Assembly: GCF_037893015.1 (NCBI RefSeq)
Contig: NC_133666.1
Coordinates: 622,796,148-622,860,147, forward strand
Direction of reading: 5' to 3'
Source of the DNA: Macrotis lagotis
Lineage: Eukaryota; Chordata; Mammalia; Peramelemorphia; Peramelidae
DNA: 64,000 bases
The notes under the pieces were generated by a model. The model did not search any database. It saw only the letters and a program-made list of their open reading frames with translations, and was not told where the DNA came from. This document shows positions 1 through 12,399 of this stretch, one piece after another; positions within the stretch are counted from its first letter, which is position 1, and each line of letters opens with the position of its first letter. The position numbers and the translations under genes were made by a program.

Positions 1-2340
1 TCATTTAGATTATCAGATTTACTAGTATAGAGTTGGGTAAAATAACTCTGAATCATTACTTTAATTGTCTCTTCATTGGGGGTGAAGTCACCCATTTCAT
101 TCTTAAATTAGGTAATTTGGTTTTCTTTTTTAAATCAAATTAAGCAAATGTTAATGTGTGTTTTTCATAAAACCAACTCTTATTTGCTAGTTTTATTATG
201 TTCAATGTTATTAATCTGTCTTTTGATTTTCAGAATTTCTAATTTGGTATTTAATTGGGAATTTTTAATTTGTTCCTTTTCTAGCTTTTTTGATTTCATT
301 CCCACTTTATTGATCTCCTCTTTCTCTGTTTTTTCTATAAGGATTTAGAGATATAAAATTTTCCCTAAAGACTTTTTTTGGTTGCATTCCCTAAATTTTG
401 GAATGTTGTCTCATTATTGTCATTCTCTTAGATGAAATTATGATTATTTCTTTCATTTGTTTTCTGATCTCCTAACTCTTTAGGATAGGTTATTCTATTC
501 CCAATTAATTTTTCTTCTTCTTTCCATGTCCCTTTATTACATGTATTTTTTTATTGCTCAATAATATTAGAAAGATGCATTTACCATTTCTGCCTTTCTG
601 CATTTTATTGTGAGGTTTTTACATCCTAATACATGGTCAATTTTTGTGTAGGTACAATGTACCATTATGAAAAAGGTACACTCTTTTCTATCTCTATTCA
701 AGTTTCTTGGGAGGTCTATCATATCTAACTTTTCTACAAATTCCATTCATCTCTTTAACTTCCTTATTTTGTAGTTGAGTTTATCAAATTCTGAGATAGG
801 GATGTTGAAGTTACTATTTTTTTCCTGTAACTCATTTGACTTCTCCTCTAAGAATATGGATGCTATACACTTGATGAATATAGATTTAATATTGATAATA
901 CTTTATTATCTATGGTACCTGTTAGAAATACATAGTTTCTTTCCTTATCTCTTTTAATTAGGTCTAATTTGCTTTTTTTTGTCATAAATCATCAGGATTG
1001 CTGCCCCTGGTTTTTTTTTTTATGTCAGGTAAAGCAAAATATAATGTCCAGTCTTTTACCTTTACTGTGTGTGTATCTGTCTGCTTTAAGTATTTCTTAT
1101 AAAGTATATATTGTAGGACTTTGGTTTTTAATACTCTGCTATTTTTTCTGTTTTATGTGAGACTTCATTCTATTAACATTCACAATTATGACTACTAACT
1201 ATATTTTCCTCCTTCTTTTTCCCCTCATTTATGCTTTTCTCTCTCTTTTTACCCAATCCCTTTCTATTGGTATTGTGACCACCACTTCCCTTAATCTTTC
1301 CTCCCTTCTGTCCTTCCCCCTTTTTCCCTATCCCTTTACTACTTTTGCTCTCTCTTCTATCAACCCCTTCCACTCATATCTCTCCCCTTTCCTTGCTTAC
1401 TTCAATGTAGGTAAGATATATTTCTAAACCCATTTGGGAGTGTGTTATTCCCCCTTTACTGAGTAAATTTGTCTCAAAGAGACAAAGTTAGTTTTTCTAT
1501 CTCCTTTCCCATTTAGCCAATTTTTCTTTTAATGGTGCTATTTCCTTCATTGGATTTTTTCCCCATTTGTTCTATTCTATTTTTTTAATGATTTATTTCT
1601 TTAGTCAATATTTGTGCTTTTTTTCAAGTTGTTGATGCTTTATTTTTAATTTTCCTGCATAACTCTTATTTCTTTTCTCATTTTTTCTTCTACTACTTTT
1701 ACTTGATTTTTATAAGTCCTTTTTGAATTCTCCCAAGAAGACTTTTTAGATTTGAGTTCAAATTATATTCCACTTTGAGGTTTCACATATAGGCATTTTG
1801 CCATTATTGTCTTCTGAGATTGTATTTTGATTGTTCCTCTTGCTACTTTAGTAGCTTTCTGTGGTTATACCTCTTTTTAGTTTTTTGCTCATTTTTAAAA
1901 GTTCAGTTCTGCTCCTGAATCACAGGAGGTATAGTCTCAAGCCTCTTGCTCTGGAGGCCAGCAATCTAGTCATAATTTTTCCATACTGGGGCCTTAAGTG
2001 ATGACAGTTTGCTCCCTACATTGGAGCAGCCCATCCCAGTCCTGTCTATTGATCTAGCATTCAGGAATTCACAATATGCCTTTGGGGGGGGGGGGGGGTT
2101 GGGGACCTCCCTGCTGGCCTGCCATGCTGGGATCCAGAGATCTTGGATATTCATCTTCACAAAGCTTAAGAACCTCCCTCTACTTCTCTATATACCACCT
2201 GTGTTGGACTGCACTCTTCTTTTACCCAAGTGAAACAGAATTTTCCTGAAGTCCCTCCAAGATATCTTGAACTAGAAAATATTTCCACTCCGTCTTATTG
2301 TGGTTATGTCACTTAAGAATCTGTTTAGAGTCTTTAAATT
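1..2340 (-). mobile_element. L1 LINE, 5' half, inverted (5'UTR, ORF1, start of ORF2)
   Basis: Read on the minus strand this is an L1 beginning near 2,340. A GC-richer 5'UTR-like part (about 1,900-2,330) is followed by an ORF1-like coiled-coil region (about 1,500-1,800) and then ORF2 sequence running off the window at position 1. The reverse complement of 1-345 matches the ORF2 stretch at 2,370-2,740 in the neighbouring + strand L1, which confirms both identity and orientation. No frame is open for long, so it is an old inactive copy. A G16 homopolymer lies in the 5'UTR at about 2,083-2,098. Confidence 0.75.
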
Positions 2341-4476
2341 GTTTCAAAATTTTATATCTCTAAATACTTAAGTGAATAAAATAGAGAAAGAGGAGATCAG
2401 TGAATTGAGTAAACAACTAAAAAAACTTTAAATAGAACAAATTAAAGACCCCCCAATTAAATACTAGATTAGAAATTCTGAAAATCAAAGGAGAGATTAA
2501 TAAAATTGAAAGTAAAAAAATTATTGACCAAATAAATAAAACTGAATTGGTTTTATGAAAATAACTGATAAAATAGATTAATCTTTGGTTAATCCGATTA
2601 GAAAAAAAGAAAATAAATTACCAGTATCAAAAATGAAAAAGGGTGAACTAATCACCAATGAATAGGAAACTAAAGAAATATTTCAGAGCTATTTTGCTGA
2701 ATTTTATGCCAATAAATTTGATAACCTGAGTGAAATGGATGAATATTTATAAAAATACAAACAGCCCAGATTAACAGAAGAGAAATAAAATACTTAAATA
2801 ACCCCTCTCAGAAAAAGAAATTGAAGAAACCATTAATAAACTCCCTAAGAAAAAGTCTCCAGATGGATTTACAAGTGAATTCAACCAAACATTTAATGAA
2901 CAATTAATACCAATTCTACATGAACAATTTAAAAAAATAGAAGAAGGAGCTCTGTCAAATTCCTTTTATGACAACAATGTGGTGCTGATACCTAAACCAG
3001 AAGAATCAAAACAGACAACGAAAATTATAGACCAAGCTCCCTAACGAACATTGATGCAAAAATCTTAAAATTTTAGCAAAGAGACTACAGTAAGTTTTGA
3101 CTAGGCCAAATCATCACGATCAGATAAAATTTATACCAGGTAGGCAGGGATGGTTCATACTTTAAGGAACTGAGAAAATCATCTAAAAACTACTTGAAAA
3201 AAAAACAAATTTAATAAAGAAGCAGGATTTAAAATAAACCCACATAAAACATCAACATTTTTATATTCAAATAACAAAGAGCAAGAAACAGAAAGAGAAA
3301 GTCCACTTAAAGTAACTGCGGACAACAATAAATACTTGGGAATCTGTCTCCCAATACAAACCCAGAAACTATATGAACATAATTACAAGGTAATTTCTCA
3401 TACAAATAAAGCCAGATCTAAACAACTGGGAAAATGTCGATTGCTCTTGGTTAAGTTGAGTTAATATAATAAGAACAACAATTCTACCCAAATTAAATTA
3501 CCTTTGTCAGGGTCATACCAAATTATCAAATAACTAGTTAACTGAGCTAGAAAAATTAGTAATAAAAATAGTTACAAAAGGTCAAGAATATCAAGGGAAC
3601 TGATGGAAAAAATGTAAAGGAAGGTGGTCTAGCTCTACCAGATTTAAGACTATACTATAAAGTGGGAGTCATCAAAATTGCCTGGTACTGGTTACGAAAC
3701 AGAGTAACAGATCAGTGGATTAGTATAGTTTGAAAAAACCCAGTAGTAAATGATTACAGTAATCTACAATTTGACAAACACAAAGACATTAGTTTTTGGG
3801 GTAAGAACTCACTATTTGACAAAAGTTGTTTAGGATAACAAAAACTAGGCATAGACCTACATCCCACACCCTATACCAAAATAAGGTCAAAATGGGTTCG
3901 GGGGGGGGCAGAGCTAAGATGGCAGCAGGAACTCCTTCCCCCCAAACTCCAAAAACCAACAAATGATGACTCTAGCTAAAATTTAGAGGGGTAGAACCCA
4001 CAGAAAGACTGAGATACATTTTCCCAGTCCAAGATAACTTAGAAGTTCTGTGGGAAAAGTGTGTTTCACCAGGACCAGGGGTTAGAAAACAAAGCTGAGG
4101 CTGCAGTGCAGCATAGCCCAGTCCAGCCTAGAGATCACCAGCAATAGCTTGAAGGGGTGGTGAGAGAATTCTGCTACACCAGAATGAGTGTGGAGTGAGG
4201 AGCACAAGCTGAAGAATCTACAGCAAAAATCTGGAGAAAGCAGCCTCTACCCCCAGAGACAGTAAGGGGTCAGGGAAGACTGCAGAGATTTCTCTGCTCT
4301 CTGTCAGGGTATGACTCTGCTGTTTGTCTACACTCAGATCCAGGTAACAGTTTGGACTTCCATACTAAGATAGCAGGATCCTCCTTATAACTTCAGGGCA
4401 GAGGGAAGTACAGAAGCCATCTATATATCAAAGCACAGGCAAGAAAGCATAAGACCTTGGAGAAATAAAAGTCCCA

Positions 4477-5559
4477 GTGGTGTGTCCCCCAAAAAACCCC
4501 AAAGCCTCGGAAGTGCTGTCTTGGGTTGAGGAAATGAGTAAACAACAGAAAAAGAAGAATCTGATCATAGAGAATTACTTTAGTCCCATGGAAGTTCAAA
4601 ACACATACTCAGATGATGACAAAATCGAAATTTCCATATCCAAAACCTCCAAGAGAAATGGAAAATGGGTTCAGACTGTGGATGAGCTCAAAAAAACTTT
4701 GAAAAGCAATTAAGGGAGATGGAGGAAAAATTGGGAGGAGAAATGCGAGCGATGCAGAAAAATCATGAAAACCAAATCAAAAGCTTGGTGGAAGATATAC
4801 CAAAAAATACTGAAGAAAATAATATGTTAAAAACCAGTTTAGGTCTAATGGCAAATGAGGAAAAGGATGCCTTAACAAGGAGAATTGGCCAGCTGGAAAA
4901 AGGAGATAAAAAAGCTCTCTGAAGAAAATAACTCCTTCAAATGCAGAATGGAGCTAAAGGAAGATAATGACTTTGCAAGAAATCAGGAAGAAATAAAACT
5001 CTTCCAAAAATTAGAAGAAAATGTGAAATATCTAATTGGAAAAACAACCGACCTCAAAAACAGATCCAGAAGAAATAATTTAAAAATTATTGGGCTATCT
5101 GAAAGCCATGATCAGGAGAAGAGCCTAGACTTCATTTTTCAAGAAATAATACAGCAAAATTGCCCTGAGATCTTAGAAGGTGAGGGTAAAATAGAAATTG
5201 AGAAAATTCACCAGTCACCTCCTGAAAGAGATCTCAAAAGAAAAACTTCCAGGAATATCATAGCCAAATTCCAAAACTCCCAAATCAAAGAGAAAATTCT
5301 AAAAGCTGCCAAAAACAGACAATTCAACTACCAAGGCTCCATAGTTAGGATTACACAGGATCTGGCAGCATCTACATTAAGGGCTCATAGGGATTGGAAT
5401 ATGATATTCCCGAAGGCAAAAACATCTTGGTTTACAACTGAGAATCAACTACCCAACAAAACTGAACATCCTCTTTCAGGGGAAAAGATGGACTTTCAAT
5501 GGAACAGGAGGCTTTCAAACTTTCCTAATGAAACAACCAGAGCTAAACAGAAAGTTTGA
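4477..5559 (+). pseudogene. L1/HAL1 ORF1 (ORF1p-like), frameshifted
   Basis: This encodes an L1 ORF1p-like RNA-binding protein, normally a coiled-coil trimer with an RRM and a C-terminal domain. Three open blocks lie at 4,477-4,713, 4,719-4,922 and 4,885-5,559. The first starts MVCPPKNPKASEVLSWVEEM. The middle block is charged and heptad-like (coiled coil). The last contains the RRM signature RSRRNNLKIIGLSE and the CTD-like motifs SRNIIAKFQNSQIKEKIL and YQGSIVRITQDLAASTLRA. The first and third blocks share a frame and the middle one is in another, so at least two frameshifts separate it from an intact ORF1. Even so it is the best-preserved ORF1 in the window. No ORF2 follows. Confidence 0.8.
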
Positions 5560-5693
5560 TCTCCAAGTACAGGATTCTGGTGAACCATAGAGGGGGTGTG
5601 GAAGAGAAGAACTAACTATGAGGAACTTAATGATATTGAACTGTTTGTGTTCCTGCACAAGAAGAAGATATTGATAGCTCATATTAACTTTCT

Positions 5694-5931
5694 CGTTTAT
5701 AAGAGCTATTAGAAGGAGCATATATAGACAGGACATAGGAAGGAGTGGAATATAATTGTATAATATAGTAAAATGATGGAGTCAATGGGTGATAAAGGAA
5801 AGTACTGGGAGGAAGGAAAAGGAGATGAAGAAGAAGCTAAGAAATTTCACATAAGAGTCGAGAAAAAGCTTTTTCAGTTGAATAGAAAGGGGAAAGGCAA
5901 GGGGGAATGAGTGAGGCTTCATTCTCATCAG
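5694..5931. repeat. 238-bp exact duplicate, left copy (assembly overlap)
   Basis: The 238 bases before the N gap (starting CGTTTATAAGAGCTATTAG) recur base for base at 6,032-6,269, immediately after it. An identical repeat on both sides of a gap of exactly 100 N is the mark of two contig ends that overlap but were not merged. It is part of the ORF1-only element's 3' region. Confidence 0.93.
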
Positions 5932-6031
5932 NNNNNNNNNNNNNNNNNNNNNNNNNNNNNNNNNNNNNNNNNNNNNNNNNNNNNNNNNNNNNNNNNNNNN
6001 NNNNNNNNNNNNNNNNNNNNNNNNNNNNNNN
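5932..6031. other. Assembly gap (100 N)
   Basis: Exactly 100 N residues, the conventional placeholder for a gap of unknown size. The identical flanks suggest that the real gap size is negative. Confidence 1.
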
Positions 6032-6269
6032 CGTTTATAAGAGCTATTAGAAGGAGCATATATAGACAGGACATAGGAAGGAGTGGAATATAATTGTATA
6101 ATATAGTAAAATGATGGAGTCAATGGGTGATAAAGGAAAGTACTGGGAGGAAGGAAAAGGAGATGAAGAAGAAGCTAAGAAATTTCACATAAGAGTCGAG
6201 AAAAAGCTTTTTCAGTTGAATAGAAAGGGGAAAGGCAAGGGGGAATGAGTGAGGCTTCATTCTCATCAG
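6032..6269. repeat. 238-bp exact duplicate, right copy (assembly overlap)
   Basis: Identical to 5,694-5,931 with no mismatch seen by eye. Sequence beyond 6,269 continues the element (AAATGGCTCAGAGAGGAAAT). Related elements at 48.5-48.8 kb and 51.6-51.9 kb show this region only once, which supports a false duplication here. Confidence 0.93.
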
Positions 6270-6609
6270 AAATGGCTCAGAGAGGAAATAACATGCACAC
6301 TTAATAGGGTGAGGAAATTTATCTTACCCTAGAGAAAAATGAGAAGAAAGGGATGGAATAAGGGGGATGGGGGGAGGGAAGGGGGGAATAGATGATAGAA
6401 GAGAGGGAAAATCAAGGGAGAGGGTACTCAGATTCAACACACTTTTGAACAGGGCCAGGATGAATGGAGAGAAAGAATTGAATAAATGAGAGTGGGGAGG
6501 TACAGCTAGTAAGAGCAACTGTGCTAACATCTTCTCTGGTGGACTTAAGAGAAAGAAAGAAACTCACCCCAGAGACAGAACCATTGGAATCTGAACACAA
6601 AATTTTTTT

Positions 6610-6700
6610 TCCCTTTCTTCCTTCCTTCCTTCCTTCCTTCCTTCCTTCCTTCCTTCCTTCCTTCCTTCCTTCCTTCCTTCCTTCCTTCCTTCCTTCCTTC

Positions 6701-6751
<51 letters not shown>

Positions 6752-6753
6752 TT

Positions 6754-6783
<30 letters not shown>
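6610..6783. repeat. (TTCC)n then (TTTC)n microsatellite
   Basis: A long tetranucleotide tract switches from TTCC units to TTTC units around 6,702, with one TTTTC interruption near 6,751. It sits in the 3' part of the ORF1-only L1 derivative. Translated frames across it (PSFLPSFL or KERKKERK type) are artefacts of the repeat. Confidence 0.97.
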
Positions 6784-6784
<1 letters not shown>

Positions 6785-7376
6785 ATTCTTGAGGTTTCTC
6801 ATCTTCTTGGGAGAGGGGTTTTATGCTTTCTCTTATGTTTACTCTTATAACATTCAATTTACATCAATGTACAGCATGGAAACAATGTACAGACTATCAG
6901 ACAGTCTTTGGGGGGATTGTAAAATTCAAAACCTTACAAAAAATGATAGGTATATATTACTATTGTATATAACTGGACAACAAATAAAATGGTAATAAAT
7001 GAAAAAATGGGTACAGGATTTAAACATAAAGAATGATACCATAGACCAATTAACAGATGAAGAGATACTCTATCTGTCAGATCTTTAGAAAGGGGAGAAA
7101 TTTATGACCAAGCAAGAAATAGAATACATTATCAATTGCAAAATAGAGGATTTTGACTATATTAAATTAAACAATTTTTGCATTAATAAAATCAATGCTT
7201 TCAAGATTAAAAGAGAAACAGAAAGCTGGAAAACAAGTTTTACAATTATGGGCTCTAATAAAAGTCTCATTTCTAAAGTATATAGAGAATTGCAGTTTAT
7301 AAGGTCACAAGTCATTCCCCAATTGATAAATGGTCAAAGGATATGAACAGACAAATTTCAAATGAAGAAATTAAAG

Positions 7377-7402
7377 ATATATATATATATATATATATAT
7401 AT
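7377..7402. repeat. (AT)n microsatellite
   Basis: A short AT dinucleotide run inside the 3' half of the older L1. Confidence 0.95.
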
Positions 7403-8335
7403 AACCATATAAAATACTCTAAATCAATTCTGATTAGATAAATGCAAATGAGAACAACTATGAGGTTTCACCTCACACTGATCATATTAGCTAAGATGAT
7501 AAAAAGGGGAAATGATCAATGTAGGAGAGTGTAGGAGGATTGGGACATTAATGCATGTTGGTGGAGTTGTGAACTGATCCAACCATTTTGGAGAGTAATA
7601 TGGTACCAGCCCAAAGAGCAATAAAACTGATAATACCCTTTAATCCAGTAATACCAATTCTAGTTCTATATTCAGAAGAAATCATTAAAAAAATTAGAAA
7701 AGTTCCACATTCCAAAACATTCATAGCAGTTCTTTTTGTAGTAACAAAGAACTGGAAATTGAGGGGATGCCCATCAATTGAGGAATGGTTGGATTCACAA
7801 GTTATCTTATTTGAATCTTATGAAGTACTATTGTTCTATAAGAAACCATGAATGGTTGAATGAATTATGCATGGAACAAATTATAGGAACTGATACTGAG
7901 CAAAGGGAACAGAATCAAGAGAACATTCTGAACATTAATAACAACATTGTGAGTTAATAAATCTTAATGGTTGCAGCTCCTCTCAGCAGTTCAGAGAACT
8001 AGGACAACCCTAGAAAACTTGTTATGGACAAGGTTATTCACATCCAGAGGAAGAAAAACAAAACTACAAAACCTGAATAAACTTCATTCACTTTTTAAAT
8101 TTTCTCTTGTTTTTCTTTCTTAATTCATGGCTTTCTTTCTTTTCCCTTAATCTTAATTCCTTATATAGAAAATGTGTTTGTACAATATTTGCCAGATCAT
8201 TTGCTGATGGGGGAAGGGAGATGGGAAGGGAGGGTGGAAGGAAATTATGTAACTTAAAAATATGCACATGTGAATCAATGTTGAAAAACTATCACAACAT
8301 GTAATTGGAAAAATAAAATAAAATATTAATTAAAA

Positions 8336-9455
8336 AATAAAATTGTTTCAGAGGGAAGCTGGGAACAACTCAGGCAACATGTTGGCATCTCTCCACCATC
8401 TTGACTGTACCCGTTCTTAATAATTTCTTGAAAAATAATTTTTAGACTCTTTTTTTGTTCATAGTTTTCAGGTAGTACAAAAATTCTTAAATTATTTCTC
8501 TGGAATCTATTTTCCCAGTCAGTTGTTTTTCCAATGAGTAAATTCACATTTTCTATTTTTTTCATTTTTTTGGTTTTGATTTATTGAGTCTTACTGTCCT
8601 GTAAAGTCATTAGATTTCACTTGTCTTATTTTAATTTTTAAGGATTTTTTTCAGTTGGTTTTTCTATCTCCTTTATCATTTGACTCCTTCTTTTGAAGGA
8701 GCTGTTTTCCTCAATGAATTTTTGTACACCTTTTCCCATGTTTTTGTACTTCAAGTTGTTGAATCCATTTGTTTGATTCTCTTGCATCTCATTTTTCCTA
8801 ATTTTCTTCTACTTCTCTAATTTGATTTTTAAAATTCTTTTTGAGCTCTTCTAGGACTTCTTTTTAGAACTGAAACCAATGCATATTTTTCCTTTGAGCT
8901 TTGTAAATGGGCATATTGATACTTTTTTCTTTTCTCCATTTGGGTTTTGATCTTCCATATCACCATAGCAGCTTTGTAAGACCAAGGTTTTGGGGTTTTT
9001 TAGTATTTTTTGGCTAATTTTTTAGCCTATTTAATTTCTTTTAAAGTTGAGACCTGCTCCTGGACCTGACAACTCTCCTCCCCTGTCAGGGACACTGTGC
9101 TTCTTGATCCCAATCATGTGCCTGCTATGCTGGGGCCTGGAGGCTTCATAGCTGGCTTTCTGATCTATTTGACCTGTAATGCTGGGGTCACCTCAATTGC
9201 TAATCTGTGCTGGGGTTAGGGACTTCCTGCTGTCTTGCCCAGTCACTGCCTATACTGGGATACACTCTTTTTTTGCTTAAATGAAACATATCTATTCAGC
9301 AGTATTTTTAAATTATCTTGGGCAGGAATTTTTTTTATCCTGTCCTTTTGTGAGTTCTGTTGCTCTAGATTTAATTTGAGTAATAATTTAAAATAGATTG
9401 AATGGAAATTTGGGAGAAATCAGGCCTTTTCTATACCATCTTGGCTCTGTCTCCC
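8336..9455 (-). mobile_element. L1-type 5'UTR and ORF1 fragment, inverted
   Basis: On the minus strand the element starts at about 9,455 with an L1 5' end (GGAGACAGAGCCAAGATGG as reverse complement), then a 5'UTR, and reaches the ORF1 RRM region at 8,326-8,565. That part still encodes LIGKTTDWENRFQRNNLRIF, matching the ORF1p motif of the copy at 5.0 kb. The 3' part is missing. It abuts the A-rich tail of the preceding + strand L1. Confidence 0.75.
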
Positions 9456-9469
9456 TAAATATCATAAAA

Positions 9470-9800
9470 GTCACATTGTTTGGTGACTCTGGAAGGATCT
9501 TTGACTCCTTGCTCATCACATATATCCCATTGAATCAGCTGTCAAATCTTGTTAACTCAACTTCCAGAACTTCTTTCATATAAGTCTACTTCTCTAATCT
9601 CTTGAACATGCCTTAATTCAGGTCTTTGTCATAAACTCCTCAAGTCTCACTTTTCATCAGTTTACAGAGTTGCCAAAGTGATTTTTTCTAAAGCATAGAT
9701 CTGACTGTATTATTTCTCAATTCAATAATCTATGCATCTAATAAATTTCTTGTTTGATTCTTCATTTCCTTCAGAACCTAGCTACAATTTACCTTTATAG
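9470..9800 (+). mobile_element. L2-type LINE relic (reverse-transcriptase region)
   Basis: The sequence TGGAAGGATCTTTGACTCC and the stretch around GCATAGATCTGACTGTATTA resemble the L2 ORF2 thumb region (the known family motif encodes LGVILDSSLS..., followed by ...RKSDHVTPLL). It is strongly decayed, with no open frame of use. Identification is from remembered family consensus. Confidence 0.5.
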
Positions 9801-12289
9801 GAGAGCACTAGATTAGAATCCAAAACCCATTTAAGTCTTTCACCTTAATTTTGTGAAAACATGTTTCTATCAAGAAATCAAGCAAAGTACTTTACAATAA
9901 ATAAAGGAAAAGTCATAGAAAGTCATTTAGTAAAGTGCCATTATGATGGACAAGTAGTTTTGAGACTTCATTCTACATTTTGGTTATTATGTAAAAGGAT
10001 TGAGTTAGTGGGAATAGGAGGTTATTCTAGAAATTGGAACAGATCTACCTTTCCAGTAAATCTGTTAGGAAAAATAGTCTAGGGGAGATAAGAGTGAAAG
10101 ACCTCAACTTTGATCTTGACTCTATATCCTTCTCCTCACTTCTTTTACTGAGGATCTTGCAAGGTTCAAAGAGTTTGGAGGATGTTGAACTTCTCATATT
10201 CCTATCAGGGTCTTAGTGGGGTTTCTGGGTCTTCTAAAGGCAGAATCTGCATAAAGATGCAAGGACAGACTAAAAACATATTCATCATGCTTATATGGGG
10301 CTCTTCTTGAGCATTCCAACAATCAAAATCTGGAAATTAGTTTTATCAAATGTGCTTTCTAAATTTGAGTCCACTTTGCCTGGGATTATGTGTCCTTATG
10401 GGAAAATGTGTCACAGACTTGAGAAATAGGGAAGAGATATTTTGTGTCAACTCTTTTTAATATGACACCTTAGTAAAATACTCCTTTCCCTTTCTGCAAG
10501 CAACTTATGGCTATCTGACTAATTGATTCTCCACTGATAATCTTAGGGGCAACCAAACAGGTGGGATTTGAGCCAATGACATTAGAGAATCACCACATCT
10601 TTTCAGGGCTATCGCTAGAAACCTGAAGAGGACAAGGCTTACACTTATTAACTATTACTCCCCCTCAAAAAATAGTCCATAGTCCCATCATATGGGCCTT
10701 CTTGCTGTTTCTTTCTTCCCTTTCTGAGCCTTTAACTCTGTCTAGAAAGTTCTCTCCCCTCACTCCTCTTCTAATAAGCCCCAGTTTTTCTAAAATTATA
10801 CCACCTGATCCCATCCCAATAAGGGTGGTAAGGATTAGTTTGGCTTAATTTCCAGACTTGTTTATAGGAGTTTGGTAGATGGACGCATGTGTTGGGGTGG
10901 GGGGGTATAGTACTGATTCTTGCTTTTCCAATACCTTGACTCCACTTCTCCATTCCATAGTTTTTTAAAAGGTCACAATAGAGTATTCAGGAGACCCAGT
11001 GAAAAGTCCCTCCCTCTCTCTTATTCTTAATTTCCTCATCTGTAAAATGGTAATGCTACCCTAGTATACCATAGGGTCATTTTGATAAAAGAGATATATA
11101 GACCTCTAGATTGTGAGAATAGAAGTTTGACTCCTTTTCCATCTTTCTCCAGTTGGAGAGTTTACTGAAAGTGGAGGATGACTGTGCTGCTTTTCTGCCT
11201 CACCCTCACAATGGAACTGGTATATCTGGGCAAGCAGGAGTTTAGGGTGGAGTGTGAGGGCTGAGGAATGTACAGCATAAAATAAAATGCATTATTTTAG
11301 AAGTTTATGATCTTTTTCAGGTCTAATCATTTCTCATCTTGAAATGTTGTAGGGCCTTCAACTATTATATTAGTGTATATGGCTGTCAAGTATTTCCTAG
11401 GAGAAGGAGGAAGAGAGGAGGTTTGAAGATGGGTAAGATGTTGAGAAATTAAGATTTATTCTAAAAAAAATAATAACTGGAATTCCCAATCTTTGGAGAT
11501 AAAAAGGGTGTGAGAAAGAGGGCAGTAAGACTGGGAGAGAAAATATGTAGCTATATCTCTCATTATTATCTAGAACTCTAGTAGAGACACCTTAGAAGGG
11601 AGGGTCTGGAAGGGAGGGTCTGGAAAGAAGGATCTGGCTTACACTCAGGCCCAAAGGCAAGAAAGCTTGGGGAAATTTGGGGAGAGAATACTTTGGAAGT
11701 TCACCTAGGCTATGGAGGAGAGGGGAAACTAGATGACTGGAAAGAAGGGAAGACAGTCAAACACATCATCCCAAGGTCATAGTAACCAGGTATCCAGGGA
11801 GAAGTTTCCTATCCCTGTGAGAAAAAAAAAGAGATTCAGCCTTACACTGAGAATGAGAGAAAGATAAAAAGAGACAGACAGAGTCAAATAGAGAGATTCT
11901 TGAAAGACATTGGGATAAGGTGTAGTTCTTTTTAAAAATGAAAAGAAATAGGGATGGTATTGAATAGGCACCTTTACAGAACTGAAAAAAGCAGTCAATA
12001 TATAGAACCAGGAAGGAGAGCATGAAGAGTAGTTGCAGTTGGTCACATCCTGCAGATAATAAAGGCAGTTTGGGAGCAACTTTTAGAAGGTGTTGATGGG
12101 AACTGGAAAAATCTATCTCAGTTCCAGGGCACCTCCCTTTGTCAGCAATTGCAATCAAAAGTATCTGCCCATGCCCTGCTTTTGGAGAAAGAAAAGTTTT
12201 GTGGGAAGTGAGCAGAGGAGACAGGAGTGAAATTTGCAGACAAGGGTTTTGACTCTTATCACCTCTGGTTGTTAACTGAGGCAGCATCC
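9801..12289. other. Upstream flank of gene copy 1, mostly unrecognised
   Basis: I see no exon here. A short tandem repeat of a 14-16-bp unit (GAAGGGAGGGTCTGGA-like) lies at about 11,596-11,637. The last few hundred bases (about 11,990-12,289) are alignable with the flank of copy 2 at about 26,020-26,330, for example the blocks around AGCAACTTTTAGAAGGTG here and AGGTTTCAGAAGGTGGAG there, so they belong to the duplicated unit. A minus-strand open frame of 173 codons (11,766-12,287) is not matched by a comparable frame in copy 2 and is treated as chance. Confidence 0.5.
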
Positions 12290-12399
12290 AGGAGGCACCA
12301 TCTTATAGAGGGATGATCTTCAGTAAAGAGTCTTCACACACAGCTTAGCAACCACAGGTACCTGGCATAGCCTTAGCTCAACTCAACATAGACAAGGAG
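12290..12399 (+). pseudogene. Copy 1, 5' untranslated exon (equivalent)
   Basis: Aligns with 26,350-26,465 of copy 2, and both end in a donor of the form AAGGAG|GTGAGTATG. No start codon in frame with the downstream signal exon is expected here. The left edge is approximate. Confidence 0.55.

Larger units (their letters stand above)
3898..7002 (+). mobile_element. HAL1-like (ORF1-only) L1 derivative nested in an older L1
   Basis: The element begins with a G run and an L1-type 5' end (GAGCTAAGATGGCAGCAG at about 3,911) and has a roughly 0.57-kb 5'UTR. ORF1 occupies 4,477-5,559. It then goes straight into about 1.4 kb of non-coding sequence: a purine-rich block, the (TTCC)n/(TTTC)n tract at 6,610-6,783, and an L1-type 3' end with AATAAA near 6,985. 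No endonuclease or reverse-transcriptase region is present. The host L1 motif AAAATGGGT is found at both edges (about 3,889 and 7,003), consistent with a target-site duplication of about 10 bp. The 100-N gap and a 238-bp exact duplication lie inside it, so the true length is shorter than shown. HAL1 ('half-L1') elements with ORF1 only are known from mammals. Membership in that group is inferred from structure, not from a database match. Confidence 0.72.
2345..8335 (+). mobile_element. L1 LINE, ORF2 and 3'UTR, split by a nested element
   Basis: ORF2-like sequence runs from 2,345 to about 3,897 and resumes at about 7,003, ending in an A-rich tail near 8,300-8,335. The two halves join inside a recognisable ORF2 motif (AAATGGGTACAGGATTTA), also seen at about 18,735 in another L1. 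The second half carries the usual ORF2 C-terminal landmarks, including the stretch encoding NKSLISKVYRELQ near 7,255. Many stops and frameshifts mean that it is dead. A younger ORF1-only element occupies 3,898-7,002. Confidence 0.8.

Noticed and set aside
6521-6850. Open frames of PSFLPSFL or KERKKERK type on both strands
   Set aside because: Pure products of the (TTCC)n/(TTTC)n microsatellite.
11766-12287. 173-codon minus-strand open frame just upstream of the copy 1 leader exon
   Set aside because: No domain, no signal or splice logic, and the aligned region of copy 2 does not keep the frame. It probably arose by chance.
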